Notes: a model not told the origin generated them from the sequence alone. A stretch of 64,000 nucleotides of DNA from Cherax quadricarinatus (GCF_038502225.1 NC_091341.1:6351035-6415034); one strand, 5' to 3'; positions 1 through 15,311 are shown, counted from the first letter of the stretch. Made by a program: numbers and translations.

Positions 1-191
1 TCAAACTGTGGGTTACTTGTGAATGTTCCAGCCACGGTATTGTGACTTTCATCTTTAACGCATTTGAAAGATTTTTTTTATTTTTTTTTCACAGTTTGCC
101 TAAGTCGGTCAATCCTATGAGTTTCCCTAACATAAGTACGTAGTTATTTCTATTAACTGATCTGGTGTTGAAGACTACGGTATCCTTCACT
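1..191. repeat. Dispersed repeat fragment, 5' piece
   Basis: The first ~55 bases resemble the stretch at about 28,730-28,780: both contain GGGTTA-TTGTG followed by TGTTCCAG and CACGG. Bases 60-191 read on into the same repeat, which resumes at 483 after a SINE insertion. There is no coding signal. It appears to belong to the repeat family that carries hammerhead-like motifs. Confidence 0.4.
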
Positions 192-203
192 AACTCTAAG
201 ACT

Positions 204-470
204 ATATATGAGGCCTGAGCTTGCTATCACCTGCAGCTCATAAGACTGCCATCCCCACGAGCCCCTTTGAGGCAGGGTAGATGGCAGACCAGAGGCCTAA
301 CGTCTCCCTACGAGCCCCGTGAGAGCGGGAGATGTGGCTAGGCCTGGGGACAGTTGGTCCCAAAGATGAGGGGGTAGTTGTACCTCCTCCCATGGGAGAC
401 TTAGGTTTCGAGACACCCCCCGGAAAAGACCCGGGCCGGGAGAATACCGGCGAATAAGAAAAAAAAAAAA
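204..470 (+). mobile_element. Poly-A SINE-like retroposon
   Basis: A 267-bp insert is bounded by a perfect 12-bp duplication, AACTCTAAGACT, at 192-203 and 471-482. It ends in a run of about 14 A. A 3' poly-A tail plus a target-site duplication is the signature of LINE-mediated retroposition. The body is GC-rich (CCCGGGCCGGG near 431) and unlike the flanks. I see no clear A/B boxes, so its origin is unknown. Confidence 0.75.
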
Positions 471-482
471 AACTCTAAGACT

Positions 483-640
483 GAGGGAATGATTACCTCG
501 TCTTTTGTATATAGTTCTACAGTCTTCCCATTGTGTCCTGGAATTTGTATTGATAAAGCCACTGAAAAGCGAAACGTCTACAATAAAGGTATCAAGATGC
601 TGAACATTTGTTTAATTCTTCAACCTGGTGTTTATCTGTT
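483..640 (+). repeat. Dispersed repeat continuing past the SINE, with hammerhead-like motif
   Basis: This is the continuation of the host repeat interrupted by the poly-A SINE. It contains the hammerhead-like motif listed separately at 545-583, followed by ACAATAAAGGTATC. That downstream block resembles the AATAAAGATACC that follows the same motif near 34,744. Confidence 0.45.
545..583 (+). ncRNA. Hammerhead-ribozyme-like motif (degenerate)
   Basis: In order: TTGTA (545-549), an 8-nt core TTGATAAA, a weak stem II closed by GC/GC, then GAAACGTC and TACAA (579-583). TTGTA and TACAA pair fully as a 5-bp stem I. Against the canonical core CUGANGA, positions 3 and 8 are U and A, and one extra A follows A9. 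Stem II is too weak to expect activity. Confidence 0.4.
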
Positions 641-739
641 TTCTACGTGTCGTTTATCTGTTGGTTCTTTGTTGCTCATCTGGAATCTTCCGTATGTCTT
701 CGTGTTATTAACTTGTTTACATTTTATCTGGAAGGGAAG

Positions 740-985
740 GTGGTAGGGAAATAGGGAAGGAGAGGGGGGGGAAGGGAAGGACCAAGGGAGGTAGGAAGAG
801 AGAGAGGGAGGGAGGGAGGGAGGGAGACAGGGTGAATAGAAATTTTGGGTTGGAGGAAGGGAAGAAGTGAGGTAGAGATGGACGATGTTCAGGGAAGGAG
901 GGAGGGAGTTCATGGTGGAAGGGAGGGAGCTCATGGTGGAAGGGAGGAAGGGGTGATGGGAAAAATAGGTGGAGGGGGGGGAGGA
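740..985. repeat. Purine-rich GGGA/GGAAG low-complexity tract
   Basis: The stretch is almost entirely G and A on this strand, with GGGAGGGA runs at about 805-825 and a repeated GGAAGGGAGG unit with CTCATGGTGG interspersed at 895-950. Open frames here are translations of the repeat and are not called as genes. Confidence 0.8.
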
Positions 986-1342
986 GGGCCAGAGGCGTGA
1001 GGCCCTAGCCATTACAATCTTGTCAAATAGGGTCAAATTACTGAGGATGGACTGTAGCGGCGTGATTCACGGAGCACATTTCTCCACTCAGCCGCAATTT
1101 ACGGCGGCGATTACTAAGGAGCAGATACATGTGTCTTACGCTGCAACCTGTTATTTTTATATTTCAGTGTTTGAGAGATATGCTAATGATGGTAATTAGG
1201 CGAACAGCGAGGCAGCGGCACTGTGGGAAGCGCGGATGTGCCTTAACGACCCCAATGGTGATTAGAGTTATGCGTTAAGAGAATTCTTTACAGTACATTC
1301 ACGGGAAAGCGACAGACCTAAAAGTTAATATAATTTTATATA
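986..1342. other. No recognisable feature
   Basis: Unique-looking sequence between the purine tract and the foldback element. A short open frame at 969-1199 has no recognisable motif and is partly built from the purine tract. Confidence 0.4.
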
Positions 1343-1930
1343 GCGAAAAAAAACTTTACCAAATTAAAAGCTTTTCTGTCTTACTGAACAACAGTCGTAT
1401 TATTATTATTATAATCAAGGGGGAAGCGCTAAACCCGTAGGATTATACAGCGCCTGGGGGGGATGTGGAAGGCATTCAGGCTTAATTCGGGGAACTGGAG
1501 CACAGATTCAATTCCCTAAATCAAGAGCCCCTCACCAACATCAAGGAACCTTCCCTGAGGGGAACAACAGTCGTAATTCCGGCTTATGAGGTATTATTAA
1601 GGGATACCTCCCTGTGAGATATGCCTCCCTGTGAGGATTACCACGAGGAATACCTCCCCTTTGTTTAATAACGTGTACGATGTTCAACAAGTTGTCAGAA
1701 CTCAGACACAGTAGGTGTATGGATTAGCTGATAATACTGAGCTGAAGGAGCTGTCTGGCCGACGCAGCAGACAACACTGAGACAGCTGTGGTGAGAGCAA
1801 GTCAGTCTCCCTCACCACAGGGAGGCATTCCTCACAGGGAGGTATCCCTTAATAATACCTCACAAGCCGGAATTACGACTGTTGTTCAGTAAGAGAGAAA
1901 AGCTTTTAATTTGGTAAAGTTTTTTTTCGC
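1343..1930. mobile_element. Foldback element with ~118-bp inverted arms
   Basis: The left arm begins GCGAAAAAAAACTTTACC at 1343. Its reverse complement ends the right arm near 1930. Excluding a SINE in the left arm, the arms match over ~118 bp with few mismatches, ending in repeated CCTCCCTGTGAGG units; the ~170-bp centre is not repeated. No transposase is present, so this is a foldback/MITE-like element or a palindromic retroelement product. Confidence 0.7.
1400..1561 (-). mobile_element. (TAA)n-tailed SINE, copy 1
   Basis: A 162-bp insert in the left foldback arm is flanked by a perfect 14-bp duplication, GAACAACAGTCGTA (1386-1399 and 1562-1575). Its (TAT)n tail lies on the left, so the element reads on the minus strand. 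The right foldback arm keeps the uninterrupted site, which proves the insertion boundaries. Related copies are at 26,640-26,805 and 43,752-43,916. The body includes GGGGGAAGCGCTAAACCC; no clear tRNA boxes were found. Confidence 0.88.
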
Positions 1931-1975
1931 TCTGTTTAAGGACGGTGGAGGTTAGTGAAAGTACCTTGTCATGAT

Positions 1976-2178
1976 GACTCACGAAATCGTAAAAACACGA
2001 TTGTAAACAAACACGGAACGGATGGGGTTTGAACCCATGGGAAGTGAGTAGTGAAACTCCAAGCCAGTGTGTAAGCCAGCTGGCTGAGTGGCTTACACAT
2101 TGACCTAAAGTTTTATTACTCGCTTGCCATGAGATCAAACCAAATCCGTTCCGTGGTTTGTTTGCAACTGTGTTATTG
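1976..2178. mobile_element. Inverted tRNA-derived SINE, diverged copy
   Basis: The left half is antisense to a tRNA-like SINE: GACTCACGAAATCGT at the edge, then GGGTTTGAACCC, a B-box-like palindrome. The right half is sense: GGCTGAGTGGC, an A-box-like sequence, then TGGTTTGTTTGCAA near the end. This is the head-to-head arrangement of the family-1 copies at 11,572, 36,366, 60,281 and 63,541, but the body is diverged and no clean target-site duplication is visible. Confidence 0.6.
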
Positions 2179-2466
2179 TTAACTAAATATGAAATGCAAC
2201 GATGCCAGTAAATGGAAGTGTAATGTATAAGGCCAAAAAAAAATGGAGGAAGAGGAAACGAGGAGCGATCAAGTGTCGTCCCATTACGCCACAGTACGAC
2301 AATGTAATGTGACGTAACCAAACTTCACCTAAGATCCCACGAATATGGCAGGGTTCCAGCCTTTCCTTGACGCTCTTCCCATACAAAAGCTTGCAGCTCT
2401 TCTTCGTATTTCCTTCTGGACTAACCTACTCTTTTCCGCACGTGACGAGTAGTGGTTATCAGTGAA

Positions 2467-2800
2467 TATAAATATATATATATATATAATTTAAACATTT
2501 GAGAGAAAATTTTAGAAAGAACTTATTTTAAATGAGTTCTTGCAAAATTGACCAGTTTTTATGTTAATGTAAAAATTAGTAATTTTGTACTAAAAGAACC
2601 TTAGAAAATTTACCCAACCTTATTATAAGAAGCGCAATTTAATTTAGCCTAATCCAACTAAATATATTTTAGATAAGTTTATAATAATTTAATAATAAAC
2701 AAACACAATGAAATATTCAGAATGTTTTTGCAAAATTATTGCATACACAAAGTTTAGCTTGTCTTATTAGAAAGAAGAGCGTCGCTATTTAAGCACACAC
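2467..2800. repeat. Diverged copy of the GTCGTGCC-type short-TIR repeat
   Basis: A short TA tract (2467-2488) is followed by sequence matching the internal part of the repeats at 9627-10,012 and 17,814-18,203: GAGAAAATTT, GAGTTCTTGC, ATTGACCAGTTTT, then TAACC-type AT-rich sequence ending near GCTATTTAAGC. The terminal TCGTGCCGAAT is missing at both ends. Confidence 0.6.
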
Positions 2801-2999
2801 ATTCAGCTAGGTGAGTACACACACCTCTAGAACTTTACTGGGGACTCTCATCCTCAGAGAAGACAATAAACGTACATCAGAAAAAATTCAAGGTTCTCCC
2901 TGGAGCTGTTTGAATATTTTCCTCTAGAACTTCCTATATTTTATATTTTATATGATCTTTATTAATAGGCAGAATACATTGACAGAAAACATGAACATG
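2801..2999. other. No recognisable feature
   Basis: AT-rich sequence between two repeats. I see no coding, repeat or RNA signal in it. Confidence 0.3.
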
Positions 3000-3480
3000 A
3001 ACATTGGTACAATTTATCAAAGATTATGAATCTCCTCCTCACGTTCCAGCCGGACGCGAGCCAAGTATGCAGCAAGCATTTCCCCTCTGGATGGCCACGC
3101 TGAGGCGCTGGAACATGAGAGTGGCTGCCCTTGGGTCCCTGGTGGTGTCGATGAGTCTGGAACCCGGTTCTTTAAGGAAACCTGTGGCATTTTACCCCAT
3201 GATCCCAAGGTCTCTGATCCTACTGGGACAGGTATAGTCCCATACTAAGAGCTTGCCATTCTCCCAAGGGCAGATGGTGATCCCATCGGGGCGGTTTGTT
3301 GGGTTGTGGGTACTGTTGGCTGCTAGTGACCGGGGCTCCCTCTCGGCTGGGCATCCAGCTGTAGCAAGGGTTCTCTTATTGATGTCGTTGACTTCATTGT
3401 GTCTTGCATGCCAGCCCTTGGTTTTGGAACAGTTAAGACCATGTAGACCATATTGGTCGCCTTACGCATCGCCGCAAATA
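3000..3480 (-). pseudogene. C-terminal fragment of a non-LTR retrotransposon (same type as 11,150-12,960)
   Basis: Read on the minus strand from about 3475, the translation gives a finger-like segment with a Cys, then GWHARH (Cys, His, His spacing). It is followed by NRPDGITICPWENGKLLVWD and YTCP. This C-terminal pattern usually follows a reverse transcriptase of the YLDD type seen at 11,150-12,960. The RPDG...VWD pattern is reminiscent of the PD-(D/E)XK restriction-like endonuclease of some LINEs, but I cannot confirm homology. The frame is broken after ~3230, and no RT is attached. Confidence 0.6.
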
Positions 3481-3510
3481 CACAAATATTCCGTGTATTT
3501 CCAGAGACAA

Positions 3511-3513
<3 letters not shown>

Positions 3514-3599
<86 letters not shown>
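3514..3599. repeat. (TA)n microsatellite
   Basis: An uninterrupted TA dinucleotide run of ~86 bp. It forms the left flank of the inverted SINE at 3600-3825; a second TA run is on the right. Confidence 0.97.
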
Positions 3600-3601
<2 letters not shown>

Positions 3602-3819
3602 ATAACAACACTGCTACTAGCCGAAGATTCGAACCCGTATCATTTTGGCCCGCCTCATGGTGAGCGAGAATCACATGACGCTCTAACCCACAGGACGACG
3701 CAATCCTACAAGAATCAAGCACCCAGCAGAACTAGGTGTTTTACCTTGATCCGAGGACATTCTGTGATTTTCGGCTAGTCGCAGTGTTGTTATTGATTCA
3801 ATACCACTCGTTCGTGGTT

Positions 3820-3825
<6 letters not shown>
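3600..3825 (+). mobile_element. Inverted tRNA-derived SINE, family 3, between two (TA)n runs
   Basis: The left arm is antisense. Its reverse complement contains GTGGGTTAGAGCGTC (A-box-like) and GGTTCGAATCTTCGGCTAG (B-box-like), ending GTTGTTATTGAT. The right end repeats TTCGGCTAGTCGCAGTG and TTGTTATTGATT in sense orientation, then a tail with hairpin ACCAC-TCGTTC-GTGGT (3803-3818) and TTACAATAA. The left arm stops exactly before the tail. The boxes mark a Pol III-type SINE, not a functional tRNA. Target sites were probably TA repeat. Confidence 0.75.

Positions 3826-3872
<47 letters not shown>
3826..3872. repeat. (TA)n microsatellite
   Basis: TA run of ~47 bp forming the right flank of the family-3 SINE. 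Confidence 0.95.
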
Positions 3873-3874
<2 letters not shown>

Positions 3875-4499
3875 TCATTCAAAATGTGAATTTGAGAAAA
3901 AATGTTTTTCTCAAAGTGACAAATGACCAGCTCGCACCAGCAGTTTCTTCTCGTCGAGCCTCCGCCGTGGAGTCGACTCCAGTCATCAGACTCGTGTACA
4001 ACAGTCGCAGAAAATGCCGAGCAGTATTGCAATATTGTACATAAGAAGATAAGCGGTTTATGGCATGTTTTTGAGTCTGCTCGAGAACTGATGAAGTCCG
4101 CCCATCAGGAACTGATTGTCGGAATTTCTTTATAAAATGCCATAAACTACACATGTGTTACTAACATAAAAAAAAAAACCATGAATTTAAATAATGTACT
4201 ACCGACATCAGTGAGTAAAACACATGTTGGAAAACAAGCTGTCGTCGGGAAAATATTTATCTCTGAGTAACACTGTATTAATTCATGATTTGATAAAGCT
4301 TTACACTCATAAAATAAAAATTTCCCAGATAAAGCTTGTCATGCATCGTGTGTCACTTGTTCCAAATGACCCGTGATAGAGAAACTTAAACGTAAAAAAA
4401 AAAAAAAAAGATATAACAACATGTGATAATTTAACACACTTGATACTGCTCACACTTCAGTGTTGCCCAGTTTTCAGTGTTACAAATTATGCCTCAGTA
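3873..4499. other. No recognisable feature
   Basis: Unique-looking, moderately AT-rich sequence with short A runs near 4169 and 4395. Open frames on both strands have no recognisable motif. Confidence 0.35.
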
Positions 4500-4978
4500 A
4501 ACATGGAGAAGTGGAGGGAATAGCCGGAGGACATAGAAAGAAGGAGGTGGCAGAAGCAGAGATCACAGAGAGGAAAAAAAGACAGATGTATGGGATAGAG
4601 AGAGAGGAATGGGAAGGAGACAGAGGCAGGGGACAGAGGTAGAAAAAGAAAGCAGACAGAAAAACAGAGAAAGAGGAAAGAAATAGAGACAGAGGACAGA
4701 GAGATAGATGTCGGAAGCAAACAGGCAAAAGACAAATAAAGGAGAGGACACAGAGGTAAAGTGTACTTAGAGGAATAGAGAAACGGAGGCAGAAGACAGA
4801 GACAGGAAGAGGGAATAGACACAGAACATATAAAGCATGCAAGAAAGAAAAAGAAAAACAAGACACGGTACGAGAGGAGACAGGCAGAGGTCAGAGAATG
4901 ATACAGAAAGAGAAAGGAAGCAGAGATAGAGGACACATGGAGGAAGAAGGGAAATAGCAGGTTGAACAAACAAGTCAA
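4500..4978. repeat. Purine-rich (AGAG/GACAGAG) low-complexity tract
   Basis: A ~480-bp strand-asymmetric tract rich in A and G, with repeated GACAGAGG, GAGAAAG and AGGACA words. The long antisense open frames are Leu/Ser/Phe-rich translations of this bias and are not genes. Confidence 0.75.
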
Positions 4979-5961
4979 CACTTCTCTCGAACCACGTTAA
5001 TTAGGCCAGTGGAATGTATTTGCCATGAGCACTCAAACTAAGGTCTCTTCTCAGCGACCAAACCTCAGTGACACCCAACTACCTAAACAATACACTCAAC
5101 AAAATAACCAAAAACACGAAGAGCAAACTCCAAAATATGTTTTTTAAAGACTATAAAGCATAAGGGTTCATTAGACCATAGCTGAAATAGTTTGGAGTCG
5201 ATGATGTTAATTATTATATGATATAACTGGAGCAGAGTCGGCGGGCCACAGGCCGGAGCAGATAGTTAGCGTCGCTCCGTCAAAGGCTTCAAAGGAAAGT
5301 ATTTGGCATGGTATTAACTGCGCCAGACGAGGAGAGACAACCACCTGTCTCACGGGCAACACTATGTGGATAGACAGATTTCCTTCTCAAAAGCAACGAT
5401 ACTAATCATCATTATCATTATCAAAATTAAGCGATAAACTCACAAGGGTTATACAGCGCTGTGCAACGCTACGAAGATAAGCGAAATAATGTCCATCACA
5501 AACACTACGAGGATAGGTGAAATTCTGTCCTACAGACAACACTACGAGTAAAAACAGACTGCCAACTTACAAGCAGTACTGCCAATTGATACTGGAAACT
5601 TCTATGTATATAATTTCACGTTTATTTATTGAAGTGCATAGTGTATTCATATTAAATTTTGCATAGAAACTATTTGTATACATAACATTCCTGGTATATT
5701 CTGATACAATTAACAATGTTCTCTATACCCGGAAAGGCATCATTTACTGCTATGTTTCTAATTCACGGTATTGTTTTTCGTTGTCCATACGAGCTTTGCC
5801 AGAGAAGACTAACGACCACATCTCTGAGAGATGATAATGTTGGTTTACAACTAGCTACACGGCGCCATGAATGATATGTTTACAAGCATACATGAGCACG
5901 TCCTCATTGTCTCTGTGAAGGTGACACCAACAGGCTGACGGACTTACACACACACACACAC
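4979..5961. other. No recognisable gene; faint repeat traces
   Basis: No supported coding region. Around 5430-5460 a GGGTTATACAGCGC string resembles part of the (TAA)n-tailed SINE body (ATTATACAGCGCC) and may be an old remnant. A short (CA)n lies at 5945-5961. Confidence 0.35.
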
Positions 5962-6384
5962 TGTGGCATGCAAAGAGTACGTAACCTTTATTCGGCGCAT
6001 GTACACACCCTCATTTACAGGCTATCTCCCCCAACCAGCGAACCAGGTTGCTAAGAGTTGATGATGGGGCCCCGTCGTTCAACTAGACCAGGTTCTAGCC
6101 AATAAGAAGATGGTTTTGGCAATCGCAGAGGTTATGTGGGTACCGCTCTCCTGTCTGCCCTTGGCATTCCCATTCTAGAGCTGGTTGAAGCACGGTCTGC
6201 TATCTTGTGGCTTCTATTTCTGCCTTGCTTACCGTGGAGTGCACTATACTTATCACTGTACATAGTGTACATATTGCTGTTCTAAATTGGTGAAGGATAA
6301 TATAAGTCTAAACTTTTTCTACTGTGTTTATTTTGCTCCCATTACACCCGGGATAACAGGCCATTTGGAATCCTGGGTTGTAAT

Positions 6385-6385
<1 letters not shown>
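5962..6385. mobile_element. Possible solo LTR inserted in (CA)n
   Basis: A 424-bp block begins TGTGGCATGC and ends TTGTAATA, between CACACA on the left and CACGCACACA on the right. Its ends resemble the two better-supported solo LTRs (TGTT... to ...AATA), and a single insertion into a (CA)n tract would explain the flanks. No coding capacity is visible, and the duplication cannot be resolved inside the repeat. Confidence 0.4.

Positions 6386-6432
<47 letters not shown>
6386..6432. repeat. (CA)n microsatellite
   Basis: CA dinucleotide run immediately right of the possible solo LTR, with one G interruption. Confidence 0.95.
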
Positions 6433-6433
<1 letters not shown>

Positions 6434-6696
6434 AATAAACACAAATAATATATAGCAACAATTAAAAATTGAAATGCGCATTGCAGTTTATTACCACGAA
6501 AATTAATTTCACTGACAGAGGACAGATGTGAAACCTTACTATTGGCAATTAATATGGTATTATATAGGCCAATTCATGCCGTTTTGGATTCATATTTATG
6601 GCATAAAATTTGCTACATATTTATACATTTCAGATTGCAGAATTACCTTGTTTGTATTACCCGGAGAGTATATAATATATATAAAAAATAATAATA

Positions 6697-6701
<5 letters not shown>

Positions 6702-6738
<37 letters not shown>

Positions 6739-7027
6739 ATTATCACACTGGCCGATTCCCACCAAGGCAGGGTGGCCCGAAAAAGAAAAACTTTCACCAT
6801 CATTCACTCCATCACTGTCTTGCCAGAAGGGTGCTTTACACTACAGTTTTTAAACTGCAACATTAACACCCCTCCTTCAGAGTGCAGGCACTGTACTTCC
6901 CATCTCCAGGACTCAAGTCCGGCCTGCCGGTTTCCCTGAACCCCTTCATAAATGTTACTTTGCTCACACTCCAACAGCACGTAAAGTATTAAAAACCATT
7001 TGTCTCCATTCACTCCTATCAAACACG

Positions 7028-7029
<2 letters not shown>
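6702..7029 (-). pseudogene. (TA)n plus 3' end of an RTE-type LINE, antisense
   Basis: The TA run at 6702-6735 is followed by the reverse complement of an RTE 3' region. On the minus strand the last codons, read as FDRSEWRQMVF, match the end of the copy at 12,965-15,155. The 3' untranslated part then runs through CTCAAG-type sequence to a terminal GGCCACCCTGCCTTGGTGGG and into the TA tract. The coding body is missing (5' truncation). The TA run is thus at the 3' end of the LINE. Confidence 0.75.

Positions 7030-7103
<74 letters not shown>
7030..7103. repeat. (TA)n microsatellite
   Basis: TA run of ~74 bp forming the left flank of the family-2 inverted SINE. Confidence 0.97.
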
Positions 7104-7107
<4 letters not shown>

Positions 7108-7450
7108 ACCAAATTGCGGCAGGCCAGGACTCGACCCTACGAACCTTATACCGCTTCCTGAGACAGTACAATGTAAGCATCGCCTTACCACTTGAGCCAG
7201 TGATCCTACAAGAATCACGCATGCAGCTGAAATTAATCCTCGAGATATCACTGCCACGAGTGTCCTCAGATCACGAGAAAAACATGTAGCTCATCTGCAT
7301 GCGTGATTCTTGTAGGATCGCTGGCTCAAGTGGTAAGGCGATGCGTAAATTGTACTGTCTCAGAAGGCGGTATAAGGTTCGTAGGGTCGAGTCCTGGCCT
7401 GCCGCAGTTTGGTAAATGATTTAAAAATCACTTGTTTCGTGATTTTATTG

Positions 7451-7452
<2 letters not shown>
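7104..7452 (+). mobile_element. Inverted tRNA-derived SINE, family 2, with PLE-like hairpin tail
   Basis: The left arm (7104-7232) is the reverse complement of the right arm (~7285-7417). The right arm reads GCTGGCTCAAGTGGTAAGGC (A-box-like) then GGGTCGAGTCCTGGCC (B-box-like) and ends GCAGTTTGGTAAAT. Only the right arm continues into a tail with hairpin AAATCAC-TTGTTTC-GTGATTT (7425-7445), TTATTGC and then TA repeat. The PLE at 15,250 carries a very similar tail. Both flanks are (TA)n. Not a functional tRNA gene. Confidence 0.82.

Positions 7453-7540
<88 letters not shown>
7453..7540. repeat. (TA)n microsatellite
   Basis: TA run of ~88 bp between the family-2 SINE and the Tigger-like element. 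Confidence 0.97.
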
Positions 7541-7542
<2 letters not shown>

Positions 7543-8342
7543 TGGTCCCTCGTTTCTCGTAATTAATCCGTTCCTGGAGGAGCTACTATAAACGAAATTT
7601 ACGATTTGCGAATCAATTTTCCCCCATAAGAAATGTAAATACAATTAATCCGTTTCTGACACTCAGAAGTATTAAAACAAAAAAAATTTTTACATGAAAT
7701 ATACATGTAGTACATAAACAATACAATGGGAAATGATGAATGAAACATTAACAGCATAACACTTACCTTTATTGGAGATTCTTCTTAGTGTATGGGAGAC
7801 TGGAGGAGGAGAGAGATTGGATTGTTTACAGTTTGGAAGGGGAATCCCCTTCCAGCAACACCTCAGGTACCAATTGCTTCTCTTCTCTGTTTCTTAATGC
7901 CACTAGGACCACCTTGAGAGTCACTCTAGTCCTGTCTCGCAAAGTAACTGTGGAGAGAGCTCTGTTTCTGGCGTCTCTTTAACACTTCCCTAAAATGGTA
8001 CAAGACTTTGTCACTGTACATATTTCTCACCTTCTTTACCACAGGCTTGGCACTAGGAGCTTTCTTTGGAGCCATGGTAGCTTATTTAGTACTTGCAAGC
8101 ACTAAAATGAGTGAAATATTATGAAATATTTCGTAGGAGCACTTGAGGGGACCTTCACTCACTGGTAAACAATGCCAGACTGGCTGGGTAGGGAGGCCTC
8201 CCCGGCTCACACCGTGTGTAAGCGTCCTGGACGAACTACTATTCGCGAGTCAACCTATGAAAAGCGAGTCCATGTTTATACGAAAATACCCCTATGTTGG
8301 CGAAATTTACGATTGCCGAGAACTACGAAAAGCGAGGGACCA

Positions 8343-8345
<3 letters not shown>
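7541..8345. mobile_element. Tigger/pogo-like DNA transposon, internally deleted
   Basis: The left end reads AGTGGTCCCTCGTTTCTCG and the right end GCGAGGGACCACTG, an imperfect terminal inverted repeat, with TA on both outer sides. On the minus strand, from the ATG near 8076, a short frame reads MAPKKAPSAKPVVKKVRN and later KRRQKQSSLHSYF. Its basic stretch and closing SL..YF resemble the C-terminal tail of Tigger/jerky transposases; the DDE core is absent. This is a ~805-bp non-autonomous derivative. Family assignment is from TIR style and TA target, not a search. Confidence 0.65.

Positions 8346-8381
<36 letters not shown>
8346..8381. repeat. (TA)n microsatellite
   Basis: TA run of ~36 bp abutting the right end of the Tigger-like element. 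Confidence 0.95.
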
Positions 8382-8390
<9 letters not shown>

Positions 8391-8405
8391 ATGTATATGC
8401 ATATG

Positions 8406-9563
8406 AATAGGTGATTAATGTGGCAGATGTTGTAAGTGTATGGAATAGTGGTGGTAGGTAAATGAAAGCAATTGAGAGTTTTTACGGGGATAGTGAGGCT
8501 TAGGTTAGGATACGTAGGAGAGAGGGAGATTATTGGCCAGTAAATGTAGGCGTTAGATAGGGATGCGTGATGTCACAGTTGCTTTTTGCTAATTACACTG
8601 TGCCTTTGGGAAATTCTGAAGAGAAGTTGCAGAGATTATGGGATGAATTTGGAGATTATTAAGAGAAGGAAATTAAAAGTGAACATAGGAAAGAGCAATG
8701 TGATGAGGATAACAAAAAAAGTTAATATATCAATGACTGGATATCAGATTAGATGGAGGGAGTATGGAGGAAGCGAATGCATTGAGATATTTGGGAGTGG
8801 ACTTGTCAGTAGATCGGTCTATGAAAGACGAGGTGAGCAATAAAATGGATGAGATGAAAAAGGTTTGTGGTAGTGGTACACTGAGGAGTCTATGGAGACA
8901 AAGAACGTTATCCATGGAAGCAAAGAGGAGAATGTATGAGAGTATAGTAATACCTACGCTTTTGTATGGGTATGAAGCATGGATGGTGAATGTTGCAACA
9001 ATATGGAGGCTGGAGGCAGTGGAGATGTCATGTCCGAGGGAAATGTGTGGTGTGAATATTACTCAGAAAATCTATAGCTTAAAGATTAGAAGATGCAGGG
9101 TTATTAAATGTATTATCCAGAAGCTTGAGGTGGTTTGGACATTTAGAGTGGTTGCAACAAAATAGAATTACTTTTAGGGTATATAAATCTGTAATGGAAG
9201 AAAGGTGGGGTTAGGGGTTGTCCTAGGAAAAGGTGGAGGGAGGAGGTATAGGAGATTTTGTGTGCGAGGGGCTGGACTTCCAGCAAGCATGCATGAAGGT
9301 GTTAGATATGAGCTAATGGAGGCAAATGGGTTCTATGACTTTACATGCTGCTGGAGCGTGAGCAAAGTAACATTTATGAAGGGATTCAGAGAAACTGGTT
9401 AGCTGGATTTGATTCCTGGAGGTGGGAAGTACAGTGTCTGCACTCTGAAGGAAGGGTGGGGATATGTTGCAGCTTTTTAAATGTAGTATCGGCATGCCTA
9501 TGGTGAATATGTTTCTTCTTTTTCGTATGACCCTCCCTCAGTGGGAAATGGTCAATGAGTTTT

Positions 9564-9570
<7 letters not shown>
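8406..9570 (+). pseudogene. RTE-type LINE, degenerate 3' half
   Basis: This aligns with the better copy at 12,965-15,155. It starts in the reverse transcriptase palm (GTGGCAGATGTTG, the VAD..-equivalent of WQMLQVYG), then jumps across an internal deletion to QLLFA and LKVNIGKSNVMR. It continues with EANALRYLGVDLSVDRSMKD, SMEAKRRMYESIVIPTLLYG and YEAWMVN. Stops and frameshifts break it throughout, and the YADD-equivalent is damaged (LLFANYTV). The 3' UTR runs to TCAGTGGGAAATGGTC, then into (TA)n at 9571. Non-functional. Confidence 0.8.

Positions 9571-9626
<56 letters not shown>
9571..9626. repeat. (TA)n microsatellite
   Basis: TA run of ~56 bp between the RTE 3' end and the GTCGTGCC-type repeat. 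Confidence 0.97.
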
Positions 9627-9629
<3 letters not shown>

Positions 9630-10010
9630 GTGCCGAATAGGCAGAACTTGCGATCTTGGCTTAAATAGCAACGCTCATCTTACCATATAGGACAAGTGAA
9701 AATTTGTGTATGCAATAATTTCGCCAAAATCATTCTAAACCTAACGAAAAAAATGTGTTTGATTGTGTTTGTTTAGTACTGAATTACTGTAAACGTATTT
9801 AAAATATATTTACTTGGGTTAGGCTAAAATAAATTGTTCTTGTTATAATAAGGTTAGGTAAGTTTTCTAAGATTCTTTTGGTGCAAAATTAAAAATTTTT
9901 AAATTAACATTAATAAAAAAAATATATCTTTAAACGTATAAGAGAAAATTTCAGAAAGGACTTAATTTTAAATGAGTTCTTGCTAATTGACCAGTTTTAC
10001 ATATTCAGCA

Positions 10011-10012
<2 letters not shown>
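9627..10012. mobile_element. GTCGTGCC-type short-TIR repeat, copy 2
   Basis: A 386-bp AT-rich non-coding unit starts GTCGTGCCGAATAGGC and ends ATATTCAGCACGA, an imperfect terminal inverted repeat of ~13 bp. It lies between TA arrays. The nearly identical unit at 17,814-18,203 is in the opposite orientation. TA flanks and short TIRs suggest a MITE, but no transposase partner is in the window, and a retroelement end is possible. Confidence 0.65.

Positions 10013-10092
<80 letters not shown>
10013..10092. repeat. (TA)n microsatellite
   Basis: TA run of ~80 bp forming the left flank of the large inverted repeat. Confidence 0.97.
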
Positions 10093-12960
<2,868 letters not shown>

Positions 12961-12964
12961 GTTA

Positions 12965-15252
<2,288 letters not shown>

Positions 15253-15311
15253 ATAAGATCACAGTAAACAGGTGATTTCAGAATATGCAAAACAACCACT
15301 CTGAAAGAATA

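Noticed and set aside
204..470. Processed pseudogene of a host mRNA
   Set aside because: The poly-A tail and duplication would fit, but the 267-bp body has no recognisable coding frame, so a SINE or unknown retroposon is the safer call.
4487..4981. Hydrophobic Leu/Phe/Ser-rich minus-strand frames resembling membrane proteins
   Set aside because: They come from a purine-rich tract read antisense; several overlapping frames give the same composition.
7104..7417. Possible tRNA genes with A- and B-box sequences (also near 3640, 11,760, 29,780, 36,450, 60,350 and 63,780)
   Set aside because: The sequences lack a complete clover-leaf with acceptor stem, lie in inverted SINE copies and often sit between target duplications; they are SINE promoters.
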